The position numbers and the translations under genes were made by a program. A DNA stretch of 64,000 nucleotides, from positions 1-64,000 of the forward strand of contig DBQB01000061.1 in the NCBI GenBank assembly GCA_002305685.1. Reading direction: 5' to 3'. This stretch comes from Ruminococcaceae bacterium UBA1405 (lineage in GTDB: Bacteria; Bacillota; Clostridia; Oscillospirales; Ruminococcaceae). This document shows positions 44,605-53,263 of the stretch, piece after piece (positions within the stretch are counted from its first letter, which is position 1; every line of letters starts with the position of its first letter). The notes under the pieces were generated by a model. It saw only the letters and a list, made by a program, of their open reading frames with translations. It was not told the DNA's origin and made no database searches.

Positions 44605-45246
44605 TTACCATTCGGTTCGTGTGATGGTGCGGATCACCTTTCCCACAATTCGAAGTTCATTGAGCCGTTCCCCAGAGATGATTTCCGGAGGATAGTCGGG
44701 GTTAAAGGGCTGTAAAATCACACTTCCCTCCGCTTTGATGACCTTCTTTAAGGTTCCTTCATATCCGTTAAGGATCACCACCGCCAAATCTCCGCTGTCC
44801 ACATCCTCCTGTTTTCGTACCAGAGCGAGATCGCCATCGTGGATACGTGGCTCCATGCTATCGCCTTTTACCAAAAGATAGAAGCAGTCGGTGGTGTTTT
44901 TGGAGGTTACCATCTCATATCCGAGCAGCTCTTCATAGGCAATTCCGCCATATCCCGCTCGAACCGACCCAATGACCGCTACCATGGGATAGTCGTTCGG
45001 TTCGCTGCCGCCTATGCGGGATATCAGTTCATCCAGCGTCGGGGCGGCATTGGGCAGATCGGAGTTGCCCAAAAGATAATCCACGCTCACCCCCAAATAG
45101 GAGGCAATGCGGGAAAGGGTTGAAAGGTCTGGCTCTCTGCGTCCTTTCTCGTATTGATTAAAGGTATTAGCCGGTATTCCCAATTCTTTGGCCATATCTT
45201 TTTGTAGTATTTTCTTTTGCAGGCGCAGTTCACGGATGCGCAGCAT
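44605..45246 (-). CDS. S24-family phage repressor (HTH-XRE + LexA-like peptidase)
   Basis: The 213-residue protein has an XRE helix-turn-helix at residues 3-60 (LGIPANTFNQYEKGRREPDL). The LexA/CI autoprotease domain shows an Ala-Gly cleavage region (GSVRAGYGG), the catalytic Ser in LLVKGDSMEPRIHDGD, and the catalytic Lys in GTLKKVIK. It should repress the divergent phage genes and be inactivated by RecA during DNA damage. AGGAGG lies before the ATG. A GAAC-N4-GTTC operator lies in the divergent region. Confidence 0.92.
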   Translation of the reverse strand: MLRIRELRLQKKILQKDMAKELGIPANTFNQYEKGRREPDLSTLSRIASYLGVSVDYLLGNSDLPNAAPTLDELISRIGGSEPNDYPMVAVIGSVRAGYGGIAYEELLGYEMVTSKNTTDCFYLLVKGDSMEPRIHDGDLALVRKQEDVDSGDLAVVILNGYEGTLKKVIKAEGSVILQPFNPDYPPEIISGERLNELRIVGKVIRTITRTEW

Positions 45247-45323
45247 ATCGTTCCCTCCTATCGGTTTGGTTATTTCTATTATATTCCCAAAACGTGATTA
45301 AATCAATAAAATTCACAAATATA

Positions 45324-45351
45324 TTGACAAATTCATGGATTGTGGTATAAT
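45324..45351 (+). promoter_or_regulatory. Rightward promoter of the phage genes
   Basis: TTGACA (45324-45329) lies 16 nt before TATAAT (45346-45351), near consensus. Its start site falls at the edge of the operator at 45359-45384. Confidence 0.82.
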
Positions 45352-45358
45352 CATTCTC

Positions 45359-45384
45359 AGATAGAGAACATATGTTCCTTATCT
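45359..45384. promoter_or_regulatory. LexA/CI-type operator
   Basis: A 26-bp palindrome with core GAACATATGTTC (45366-45377) is flanked by AGATA and TATCT. Two mismatched pairs fall between core and flank. It overlaps the +1 of the rightward promoter, as expected for the S24 repressor and possibly host LexA. Confidence 0.75.
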
Positions 45385-45477
45385 GCCTTTTACTAGGACA
45401 TAGAGAAAGGAGGCGTAGGTGTAGGCGATCTACCTCCGAAGTGGAGGGAAGGGGATACAACAGAGGGGAGGATGGAT

Positions 45478-45891
45478 ATGACCCAAGAACGGCTCAGACA
45501 GTTACCGTGGTTGTTGCGGGAAAGGCAATACCAGGAGACGCTATGTCAGGATCCGTTGGCGCAGCGCAGGACAGGAGGAATGCTATTTGGGAAAAGGTTG
45601 ACAAAGGAGGAAGGAAAAATTTTGGAGCAAGATACAGCATTATGCAGTCGTGCGCGAGAAATTGCCCGTAGAGCACTGGAAAAACGACTGGACGAAACGG
45701 AACGGCTGTTCGCCTTTATTGAACAGGTTGAGGACAGTGAGATGCGTATGCTGTTGACCAAACGGTTTGTGGAGCAAAAGAGCTGGCAGTCCATAGCTTT
45801 TGAGATGGGTGCGTATGACGAGAGCGTTCCCCGCAAAAAGGTACAGAGGTTTTTGCGTTCCACCGAGCATAGAAAAGAGGTGGAGATATGA
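45478..45891 (+). CDS. Small phage-type regulator, unknown
   Basis: The 137-residue protein is helical. The central part (CSRAREIARRALEKRLDETE, then LFAFIEQVEDSEMRMLLTKR) and the C-terminal SWQSIAFEMGAYDESVPRKK look like a sigma-70 region-4-type helix-turn-helix, as seen in phage late or terminase-linked regulators. The ATG at 45478 is chosen over 45472 because GAGGGGAGG needs the spacing. It is the first gene rightward of the operator and overlaps the next gene by 4 bp (ATGA). Confidence 0.6.
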   Translation: MTQERLRQLPWLLRERQYQETLCQDPLAQRRTGGMLFGKRLTKEEGKILEQDTALCSRAREIARRALEKRLDETERLFAFIEQVEDSEMRMLLTKRFVEQKSWQSIAFEMGAYDESVPRKKVQRFLRSTEHRKEVEI

Positions 45892-46271
45892 GTTTACCGG
45901 AAAAAGAGAAGCAAGTTCGTCCGACGCACAAGACAACCGGCGTTCCCGCGTTACAGGCCAAGGGAGATATGACGGAAGAGGTTGTGGATGGAGGTAAAAA
46001 ACGTTCTTGCAGGACAAAGTCATCCTCCGGCACCCAAAAGCGGCGAGCAAAAAGAAAGACAGACAATGGCATGTCCAGCGAATGTAAGCCACACGCAGTG
46101 GCGTTGCGGGAGATGCTATTGGGCCAGCTGGAGGCGATTGCTGTGAATACCGATACCCCTCCTAGAGAACGCCTGAAAGCCATAGAGATGCTGGAGCAGC
46201 TGACCCATGAGGATACACAGACTTCCCGGCAGGAAATGGTTGTGCGGGTGGAGGTGACCGATGAGACGTGA
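45888..46271 (+). CDS. Probable terminase small subunit
   Basis: The 127-residue protein has a basic, low-complexity N-terminal half (KKRSCRTKSSS, KRRAKRKTD) and a helical C-terminus (PRERLKAIEMLEQLTHED). Position directly before the large terminase subunit, with a GTGA overlap, makes it the likely DNA-recognition subunit. Sequence alone does not prove this. Confidence 0.5.
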   Translation: MSLPEKEKQVRPTHKTTGVPALQAKGDMTEEVVDGGKKRSCRTKSSSGTQKRRAKRKTDNGMSSECKPHAVALREMLLGQLEAIAVNTDTPPRERLKAIEMLEQLTHEDTQTSRQEMVVRVEVTDET

Positions 46272-47782
46272 ATACATTGACCATATCCATCTCCAGTCGG
46301 GTATTCAACAGCGTTTATCTGCCTTTTTTGGAAGATCAGCGGCGGTATCTGGTATTTTATGGGGGAGCCGGTTCCGGAAAATCGGTCTTTATCTGTCAAC
46401 GGTATCTTTACCGGCTGCTGCGGGAACCAGGGCGGAACCTGTTGGTTGTGCGCGGGGTGGAACGAGCCAATCGCACCAGCACCTTTGCGCTGTTTAAGCA
46501 AACGATTCAGTCTTGGGGGTTATCCGCGTTTTTTAAGATACGGGAGGATGAAATGCGGATTGTTTGTCTACTGGGTGGCAGTGAGATTCTATTTCGCGGG
46601 CTGAGCGATGTGGAGCAGCTCAAATCCATTACCTTCACCGGCGGTGTTCTCACCGACGTCTGGATTGAGGAGGCTTCAGAGATTGCCGAAAAGGATTTTC
46701 AGCAGTTGGATGTCCGTCTCAGAGGCAGAGGCCGGAAAAAACAGATGGTGCTGAGTTTTAATCCGATCAGTATGAATCACTGGTTAAAGCGGCGCTTTTT
46801 TGATCATCCGATGAAGGAAGTGGGAGTTCTTCACACCACCTATCGGAACAACCGTTTTCTGGATGCCGAATACCAGGCACTGCTGGAAAGTTACCGGGAG
46901 AGTGATCCCTACTATTATCAGGTGTACTGTCTGGGACAGTGGGGGGTATACGGCAATACGGTGTTCGATCGAGAGAAAACCGCCGCCCAGCTTTCCCACA
47001 GAATGGAACAAAAACCATTGCGGGAAGGATATTTTCAGTGGCGGGAAGAGGGTGCAAGGCTACGGGACATTCACTGGGTGGATGCACAGGATGGTTATAT
47101 CCGGCTTTATCGACTGCCCGAGCAGGGGCAGCGGTATGTCTTGGGCGGTGATACGGCAGGAGAGGGGTCGGATGCTTTTGTGGGGCAGGTGATGGCTGTC
47201 GCCAGCGGGGAACAAGTAGCGGTGCTCCGGCACAGGATGGATGAAGATCTGTATGCCAAACAGATTTACTGCCTGGGGACCTATTACGCCCAGGCGCTGG
47301 TGGGAATTGAGACCAACTTTTCCACCTTTCCGGTGCGGGAATTGCAGCGGCTGGGATATCCTCATCAGTTTGTGCGCCGCAGCGAGGACGACTATACTCA
47401 TCGACTGCACACCTCCTACGGATTTCGCACCACATCGGTAACCCGTCCGGTCATCCTTTCCATGCTGATTACCTTTGCCCGGGAGAATCCGGAGAAGATC
47501 AACGACATAACCACCCTGGAGGAGATGCTGACCTTTGTGCGCAACCGCAGCGGACGTCCTGAAGCCCAGAGCGGCGCCCACGATGATTGCGTGATGGCGC
47601 TGGCCATCGCCTGCTATCTGCGGGAAAGCTGGTGGGAGCAGGGAAGCACAGGGGAGGGAACCGATACCTCCGGATGGACAGAGGATATGTGGGAGGATTA
47701 CCGGCAGGCCAATGAGGAAGAAAAGCGATATCTGTTACAGCGCTGGGGGTGTAGCACCGTATCAAGAGATCTTAAAGGATAG
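46268..47782 (+). CDS. Phage terminase large subunit (PBSX-like)
   Basis: The 504-residue packaging motor starts at GTG overlapping the previous stop. Walker A is LVFYGGAGSGKSVFI, Walker B is VWIEEASEI with the coupling region LSFNPISMNHWLKRRF. The C-terminal nuclease domain shows the RNase H-like acids in YVLGGDTAGEGSDAF, VGIETNFSTF and GAHDDCVMALAIA. All motifs are intact. No portal, protease or capsid gene follows, which is unusual. Confidence 0.92.
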   Translation: MNTLTISISSRVFNSVYLPFLEDQRRYLVFYGGAGSGKSVFICQRYLYRLLREPGRNLLVVRGVERANRTSTFALFKQTIQSWGLSAFFKIREDEMRIVCLLGGSEILFRGLSDVEQLKSITFTGGVLTDVWIEEASEIAEKDFQQLDVRLRGRGRKKQMVLSFNPISMNHWLKRRFFDHPMKEVGVLHTTYRNNRFLDAEYQALLESYRESDPYYYQVYCLGQWGVYGNTVFDREKTAAQLSHRMEQKPLREGYFQWREEGARLRDIHWVDAQDGYIRLYRLPEQGQRYVLGGDTAGEGSDAFVGQVMAVASGEQVAVLRHRMDEDLYAKQIYCLGTYYAQALVGIETNFSTFPVRELQRLGYPHQFVRRSEDDYTHRLHTSYGFRTTSVTRPVILSMLITFARENPEKINDITTLEEMLTFVRNRSGRPEAQSGAHDDCVMALAIACYLRESWWEQGSTGEGTDTSGWTEDMWEDYRQANEEEKRYLLQRWGCSTVSRDLKG

Positions 47783-47834
47783 GATCACTCCCCAATTACA
47801 AAACATACTGTTGAGATCCGTGTAGAGAAAAGCT

Positions 47835-47880
47835 AAGCCCTGTCGATCTCCGAGAGAATGAGATGGAAATCGGCAGGGCT
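47835..47880. repeat. Imperfect inverted repeat before the recombinase
   Basis: AGCCCTGTCGAT and ATCGGCAGGGCT flank a spacer of about 20 nt, without a T-run. It could be a weak terminator or a recombination/operator site. It lies in the 47783-47927 spacer between terminase and recombinase. Confidence 0.4.
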
Positions 47881-47927
47881 GTGCTGTGCTATGTTGTGGG
47901 ATAAATAGGGAAGAAGGGGGAAATGTT

Positions 47928-48527
47928 TTGAATATTTATGGCTACATTCGGGTTAGTACCCAGGAACAGAATGAGGACAGACAACGGATATCCATGCAGA
48001 ATGTTGGGGTGCCAGCCAAAAACATTTATATGGACAAACGTTCCGGAAAAGATTTTAATCGGCCCAAATATCAAAAATTGCTGCGAAAAATGAGAAAGGA
48101 CGATCTGCTCTATATTAAGAGTATCGATCGCTTGGGGCGTAACTATGAGGAGATTCTGTTTCAGTGGCGACTGCTGACCAAAGACAAGGGGATAGACATT
48201 GTGGTGCTGGATATGCCGTTACTGGATACCCGGCGTGGAAAGGATTTGATGGGGACGTTTCTCAGCGATATCGTTTTGCAGGTGCTTTCCTTTGTGGCTG
48301 AGAACGAGCGCACCAATATCCGGCAACGGCAGGCAGAAGGCATTGCCGCAGCAAAAGCACGAGGGGTAAAATTTGGAAGGCCGCCATTGCCGTTGCCGGA
48401 TGGGTTTTATGAGATACATAAAGCATGGAGAGAAGGCCGCCTTACCCTCAAGCAGGCATCGGAGGCTTGCGGAATGAAGGCAGGAACGTTTTATGGAAAA
48501 GCCAGAAAGTTTGAAAATAACGATTAA
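47928..48527 (+). CDS. Serine recombinase (resolvase/invertase type)
   Basis: The 199-residue protein starts at a TTG after AAGGGGG. The nucleophile Ser lies in YGYIRVSTQEQNEDRQ, and active-site arginines are in YIKSIDRLGRNYEE and AENERTNIRQRQ. The C-terminal HTH includes VKFGRPPLPLP and LKQASEACGMKAGTFYGKAR. Length is that of resolvases and invertases, not of large serine integrases. It may have moved or excised the island, or may invert a local segment. Confidence 0.9.
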   Translation: MNIYGYIRVSTQEQNEDRQRISMQNVGVPAKNIYMDKRSGKDFNRPKYQKLLRKMRKDDLLYIKSIDRLGRNYEEILFQWRLLTKDKGIDIVVLDMPLLDTRRGKDLMGTFLSDIVLQVLSFVAENERTNIRQRQAEGIAAAKARGVKFGRPPLPLPDGFYEIHKAWREGRLTLKQASEACGMKAGTFYGKARKFENND

Positions 48528-48531
48528 ATGG

Positions 48532-48581
48532 AAAATACCACAAATTTGGAAAGGTGTACCTTTCCAAATTTGTGGTATTTT
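48532..48581. terminator. 24-bp perfect hairpin, terminator
   Basis: AAAATACCACAAATTTGGAAAGGT and its exact complement are separated by 2 nt, just after the recombinase. The T-rich side allows termination in both directions. Confidence 0.75.
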
Positions 48582-48789
48582 ATTTACTGTACTAATTATA
48601 CTCTAGTTTTTTATTTTTTTCAAGTTAAATAGCACAAATTTTTAGGTAAAAACAGCTTTTATTGCATGTTTTAAAAAGTACACTATAAAAAACCAAATTT
48701 GTTAGAATATTTATCATAATAAATGGTTGCTTGCCAGCAGAAATTAGCAGTCTGGCTTGTAATAAATATCATTTGAGGAGTGTATAGTT

Positions 48790-49953
48790 ATGGCAAATAT
48801 CAAACAGATGCGTTTTTTACATCGCAGTATAGCATTTGTATTATCTGTTGTCGTTTTATTTACCATTTGGAGTGTAAATGCGACGGAAGTATATGCTGCA
48901 AATTATTCTACTGGAACTTATGTTGTTAACCATTCCAGCGGTGTAAACGTGCGTACTTCAGCATCCACTTCCAGTTCCATTCGCGGAGCTGCGGCCAAAG
49001 GAATTAGCTTTACGGTTTCTAAGGTTTCCGGCAGTTGGGGATATACTTCGTCTATTAAGACGATCAACGGCACAAAAAGCGGATGGATTTCCCTCAATTA
49101 TTGTGTTAAAAAAACTCTTAACAAGCCAACAGTAACAGTTTCCTATAATTCTATGGGTAATTTAACTACTCTTACGAAAGGAAAAGGACAACATTTGTCA
49201 GGGACGATTGTAACTACCGGAAGTAAGATTAGCTCGATCAACGCAAAAATCGTCAACAGAACTAGTAATAAAACAGCTCTCAGCAAAACGGTTTATCCTT
49301 CTTCATATAGCTATAAACTGTATGGTTCTACGTTAGACTACAGTATGACCTTTGGGTCTTTGGGTGCAGGGAGTTATAACTTGGTGTATACCGTCAAAGC
49401 AGCAAACGGTACGACCAAAACTTATACAGATACCTTTACGGTGAAATCAAGCAGCACCAGCAACAAAACAACGACAAATAATCTGACAGATTATAATAAT
49501 TTCCAGGTAGTTAAAGGATTTAAAACCTCGTTTTGCCTGGATCAGAATGATTATAGCAAATTCATAATGAATGGCAGGAATCAGGGATGCACGGCAGTGA
49601 GCGCGTGCATAGCCATCAGCATTAAGAGAGGATCACTTTGCAATCCGAAATCCTATCCATGGAGTTCACAAGGTTGTTCTTGGAACTATTGTAAAGGTAT
49701 TTCATCGGAGTCGTCCAGTAAAAAATTGCAACAAATTGCAAAGCTGATACAGCAGGGAAAAGCAGTTGCTCTTTGGGCAAATGAGAATCATATGGTGTGT
49801 GTCGTTGGCGTTAGAAAAGGAGCAAATCTCAATAGTCTGAAATCTTCTGATTTATTGATTGTGGATCCGTATGGCGGTAAGATTACAACGTTAAATAAAG
49901 CACAGCGCGGCGGCTATGTTTATACAAAATACAAAATGTATGTTGCCGCATAA
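48790..49953 (+). CDS. Secreted SH3b / C39-like cysteine peptidase-fold protein
   Basis: The 387-residue protein has a signal peptide (basic MANIKQMRFLHRS, hydrophobic core, cut after EVYAA near residue 37). An SH3b domain follows (GVNVRTSASTSSSIRGAAAK, SGWISLNYCVKK), then a beta-sandwich region of about 110 residues. The last domain is C39-like: NQGCTAVSACIAISIK (Cys), WANENHMVCVVGV (His) and LLIVDPYGG (Asp) form a credible catalytic set. It probably cleaves peptides or binds the wall outside the cell. It is AT-rich compared with flanking host genes, which suggests transfer. GAGGAG precedes the ATG. Confidence 0.72.
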   Translation: MANIKQMRFLHRSIAFVLSVVVLFTIWSVNATEVYAANYSTGTYVVNHSSGVNVRTSASTSSSIRGAAAKGISFTVSKVSGSWGYTSSIKTINGTKSGWISLNYCVKKTLNKPTVTVSYNSMGNLTTLTKGKGQHLSGTIVTTGSKISSINAKIVNRTSNKTALSKTVYPSSYSYKLYGSTLDYSMTFGSLGAGSYNLVYTVKAANGTTKTYTDTFTVKSSSTSNKTTTNNLTDYNNFQVVKGFKTSFCLDQNDYSKFIMNGRNQGCTAVSACIAISIKRGSLCNPKSYPWSSQGCSWNYCKGISSESSSKKLQQIAKLIQQGKAVALWANENHMVCVVGVRKGANLNSLKSSDLLIVDPYGGKITTLNKAQRGGYVYTKYKMYVAA

Positions 49954-50139
49954 GTCTCAGCGCGATTGCAGATAAAGCAATATTATATCCTTAATAAGAA
50001 TGATACAGAGAAAGTTGTTGTTAAAAAGTATTGTATGTTTAGGCGCCTTGCCTTTCCACCTTGACTTTCCCTCTTTCCTATGGTACCCTTTTGTTGAAAA
50101 CGGATGCCGGGATACCGGGAAAAGAAGGAAGGGACATTC

Positions 50140-50895
50140 ATGGTATTGGTAATCTTGACCGCCCTGGGAGTGGGAGGCGCTACGCTTTTCGGTTCCCTGT
50201 TGGGCTTTGGCTTACATAAAATTCCCCACAGCTGGAACGACGGTGTGCTTGGCTTTGCCGCGGGAATTATGACCGCGGCTGCGGTGGTGGGACTGATTCT
50301 TCCCTCCGCAGAGCTGGCAGGAAAAAGCGGATTTTGGATGACCGCCCTGGGCATTTTGGCAGGTGCAGTGTTCCTCAACGCTATGGATCGGCTGACCCCT
50401 CATCTGCATCACCTTTCCGGAGTGGATGCGGAGGAACATAAAAACAACGCAGCCTTAAATAAAGTGATGCTTTTTGTGATGGCCATTGCCATCCACAACC
50501 TGCCGGAAGGTTTGGCGGCCGGCGTCAGTTTTGGGAGCGGGGACGTGAGCGGTGCTTTTACGGTGGCGGCGGGAATTATGCTGCAAAATATCCCCGAGGG
50601 TGCAGTGACCATCTCTCCACTGCTGCTGGCAGGCGTAAGCAGAAGGAGAGCGCTGGTGATTGGACTGCTTACCGGCCTGGTGGAGGTGGTGGGCACCTTT
50701 GTCGGCTATTTTGCCGCCTCCCTTTCCGGAAGTATTTTACCCTTTTCCCTGGCGTTTGCGGGAGGAACCATGCTGTATGTGATCAGCGATGAGATGATCC
50801 CGGAAACCCACAGCCATGGTTACCAGAGGCTGGCTACCTACGCCTTTTTGATCGGCTTTACGGTGATGATCGGGATGGATCTTTGGTTGGGATGA
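50140..50895 (+). CDS. ZIP-family metal transporter
   Basis: The 251-residue protein has about eight membrane segments. The metal site is formed by MAIAIHNLPEGLAAGVSFG in helix 4 and MLQNIPEGAVTISPLL in helix 5. A His-rich loop LTPHLHHLSGVDAEEH precedes it. It should bring zinc, iron or manganese into the cytoplasm. AAGGAAGG precedes the ATG. Confidence 0.92.
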   Translation: MVLVILTALGVGGATLFGSLLGFGLHKIPHSWNDGVLGFAAGIMTAAAVVGLILPSAELAGKSGFWMTALGILAGAVFLNAMDRLTPHLHHLSGVDAEEHKNNAALNKVMLFVMAIAIHNLPEGLAAGVSFGSGDVSGAFTVAAGIMLQNIPEGAVTISPLLLAGVSRRRALVIGLLTGLVEVVGTFVGYFAASLSGSILPFSLAFAGGTMLYVISDEMIPETHSHGYQRLATYAFLIGFTVMIGMDLWLG

Positions 50896-50931
50896 TTTCC
50901 TGTAAAAGGTTAGCTGAAAAAGAATACAAAA

Positions 50932-50985
50932 GACCGGCACCCTTTCGAGTAATGAACTGCTCAAAAGGGTGCCGGTTTTTGTTTT
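50932..50985. terminator. Terminator between ZIP and xylulokinase genes
   Basis: ACCGGCACCCTTT and AAAGGGTGCCGGT have a 17-18 nt loop and are followed by TTTTGTTTTGG. It lies between convergent genes. Confidence 0.85.
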
Positions 50986-51039
50986 GGATGGTTGGTTTTG
51001 ATGGGACGCCTTTATCTGTTACAAACGGCAATCTCTGAT

Positions 51040-52572
51040 TTATTCGATGGAGGCCAGCACTTTAAATTCGTCCTTCAGGTCCTGGTACAGCTTGGTGTAC
51101 AGTTCATAATAAGGCGCATATTTGGCGGCATTTTCCGGGATGGGAGATTGGGTCAGCTTCTTTTTGATGATGGCGTCGCAGGCAGATACCACGTCGGGGT
51201 AGAGTCCTGCGCCTACCGCTGCCAAGATCGCGGCGCCCAGAGCAGGTCCTTCCTTGGAGGTGACGGTGCTGACGTTACATCCATACAGATCCGCCAGCAT
51301 CTGGCGCCATACCGAGCTGGTTCCGCCGCCGCCGCAGGCCATCATATCGTCAATCTGGACTCCCATCTCCCGCAGGATATTCATGCAATCGTTGAGAGAG
51401 TAAGTGACCCCTTCCATCACCGCACGGATCAGATCCCGTTTTTGGTGCATGGCGGAAAGACCAAAGAACACACCCCGGCAGTCCGGATCCAGATGAGGGG
51501 TGCGTTCGCCCATCAGGTAGGGAAGATAGATCAGCCGGTTGGAGCCGATGGGGGATTTGTTGGCTTCACTGTCCATCAGATAGTAGGGGGAGACGTCCAT
51601 CGAGCGGGCGGTCTCGGTCTCCGCCTGGCAGAAGTTATCCCGCATCCATTTCAGGGAAAGTCCAGCCCCCTGGGTAACTCCCATCACGTGCCAGCATCCA
51701 GGCACGGCACAGCAGAAGGTATGTACCCGGCCTTTGGGGTCGATGGAAATTTGATCGGTATGGGCAAACACCACGCCGGAAGTACCAATGGTGGTAAACG
51801 CTTTTCCATCGGTGACGATACCGGTTCCAACAGCGGCAGCAGCGTTGTCGCCTGCGCCGGCCACCACCGGGGTGCCTTCCCGCAAACCGGTGCGCTGGGC
51901 GGCCTGGGCGGTGACGGTACCGGTGATTTCGGGGGATTCATACACCTTTCCGAGAAGAGATTTGGAGATATTCAGTTTATCCAGTACCTCGTCGGACCAG
52001 CAGCGGCCGGGAATATCCAACAGCTGCATCCCGGAAGCATCCGACACATCGGTGGCGTATTCTCCGGTAAGTTTGAAGCGGATATAATCTTTGGGCAGCA
52101 GAATATGGCGGCATTTGGCGTAGATTTCCGGTTTATTGTTGCGTACCCAGAGAATTTTGGAAGCGGTGAAGCCGGTGAGAGCCGGATTGGCAGTGATCTC
52201 AATCAGCCGCTGCGCGCCTACCTTGCGGGTAATTTCATCGCACTCTTTGGCGGTACGCTGATCGCACCAGATGATGGAATTCATCAGCACTTCGTTGTTT
52301 TCGTCTAGCATCACCAAGCCGTGCATCTGGCCGGACATACCAACCCCCTTGATGTCCGAGGGATCGATGCCGCTGGAACGGATGATATCGTATACCGTGT
52401 ATACCACTGCGTTCCACCAATCGTTGGGATCCTGTTCCGCCCAGCCGTTATGAGGCTGGTACAGCGGGTACTCAGCTGTGCTGGAAGCTACGACATTTCC
52501 TGAAACATCAAAGAGTACCGATTTGGTGCCGGAGGTTCCAATATCGATGCCAATGACATAGTTCATGCTCAT
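51040..52572 (-). CDS. xylB: Xylulokinase
   Basis: The 510-residue FGGY kinase phosphorylates D-xylulose to xylulose 5-phosphate. The N-terminal phosphate loop is YVIGIDIGTSGTKSVLFD. VGMSGQMHGLVMLD is the xylulokinase substrate signature, and YLMGERTPHLDPDCRGVFFG and ACGGGGTSSVWRQMLADL are C-terminal FGGY blocks. ATG codons at 52581, 52572 and 52566 compete; 52572 has usable spacing from AGGAAAGG, but 52581 cannot be excluded. It is transcribed from the promoter at 52716-52744. Confidence 0.92.
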   Translation of the reverse strand: MSMNYVIGIDIGTSGTKSVLFDVSGNVVASSTAEYPLYQPHNGWAEQDPNDWWNAVVYTVYDIIRSSGIDPSDIKGVGMSGQMHGLVMLDENNEVLMNSIIWCDQRTAKECDEITRKVGAQRLIEITANPALTGFTASKILWVRNNKPEIYAKCRHILLPKDYIRFKLTGEYATDVSDASGMQLLDIPGRCWSDEVLDKLNISKSLLGKVYESPEITGTVTAQAAQRTGLREGTPVVAGAGDNAAAAVGTGIVTDGKAFTTIGTSGVVFAHTDQISIDPKGRVHTFCCAVPGCWHVMGVTQGAGLSLKWMRDNFCQAETETARSMDVSPYYLMDSEANKSPIGSNRLIYLPYLMGERTPHLDPDCRGVFFGLSAMHQKRDLIRAVMEGVTYSLNDCMNILREMGVQIDDMMACGGGGTSSVWRQMLADLYGCNVSTVTSKEGPALGAAILAAVGAGLYPDVVSACDAIIKKKLTQSPIPENAAKYAPYYELYTKLYQDLKDEFKVLASIE

Positions 52573-52715
52573 AAAAATCATCTTTCCTTTCCTGATGCAG
52601 ATAAAAAGCCCTGTGTAAAATCATCTGTGGGTTTTACAAAGGACTAGTGCGCTTTGCATGAATTTGAAATGATTTTCTCGGATTTTTCATCAATGTGCTA
52701 CAACCTTATAAGGAT

Positions 52716-52744
52716 AGGATAATATGAACGGAAGAAATTGTCAA
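52716..52744 (-). promoter_or_regulatory. Promoter of xylB
   Basis: On the minus strand, TTGACA (52739-52744) lies 17 nt before TATCCT (52716-52721). The leader of about 130 nt carries an inverted repeat, TGTAAAA/TTTTACA. Confidence 0.75.
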
Positions 52745-53080
52745 TCGGAAAATCTCCGCTGGCAGGTTTGCCAGATCATTGCCGCCAAGACCTTTGTGTA
52801 CGAAAAACTTTTTGCCAGTTTCGTTTAAAAAATGAGCTGGTTGCCGCATCCTTTTGATGCCGGCAGATTACAAGATGGGTCTATAGCGGAAAAATATGTG
52901 GCATTGCCGAGAATGTTTGTATCAAATCAGAGAAAACATGACACGAAAAAATCGCTGTAACAAAGGGAATATCCTCCCGCAAAAAAGACGGGTTATGGTC
53001 GATGCAGGCATTTTTCAGATACTAAGAATCCGTTCTACACAAAGTTCTGTGATTCTTCACAAGTTTTTCATCTATTAGCC

Positions 53081-53109
53081 TTGAAAACATAGTATAAATA
53101 TAGTAAAAT
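53081..53109 (+). promoter_or_regulatory. Promoter of pgi
   Basis: TTGAAA (53081-53086) lies 17 nt before TAAAAT (53104-53109). Confidence 0.7.
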
Positions 53110-53263
53110 AAAAATAGATTCTCATATTCCTTCTCAATCTGGTATTGAGGAGGTTCCTTCGATTCCTTTTCCGGGAATCACGGATGCAACACCGTTTTGG
53201 AAAAGGTTTCGTAAATGCGATATTCCTGTTTGGCAAAAAATTGCAAGAATGGGTGATGTTTGT

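Larger units (their letters stand above)
52573..53263. other. Intergenic region between xylB and pgi
   Basis: No gene is seen. It holds the xylB promoter (52716-52744), a leader palindrome TGTAAAA...TTTTACA at 52613-52637, the pgi promoter (53081-53109) and a pgi leader with an SD-like GAGGAGG near 53146. The 52800-53080 part shows nothing I can name. Confidence 0.5.

Noticed and set aside
45372..45671. 99-codon ORF starting near the phage operator
   Set aside because: It starts inside the LexA-like operator and is out of frame with the well-initiated regulator gene at 45478.
48532..48581. Transposon end or dif/attachment palindrome
   Set aside because: The 24-bp hairpin directly follows the recombinase stop and has T-rich tails, so a terminator is the simpler reading.
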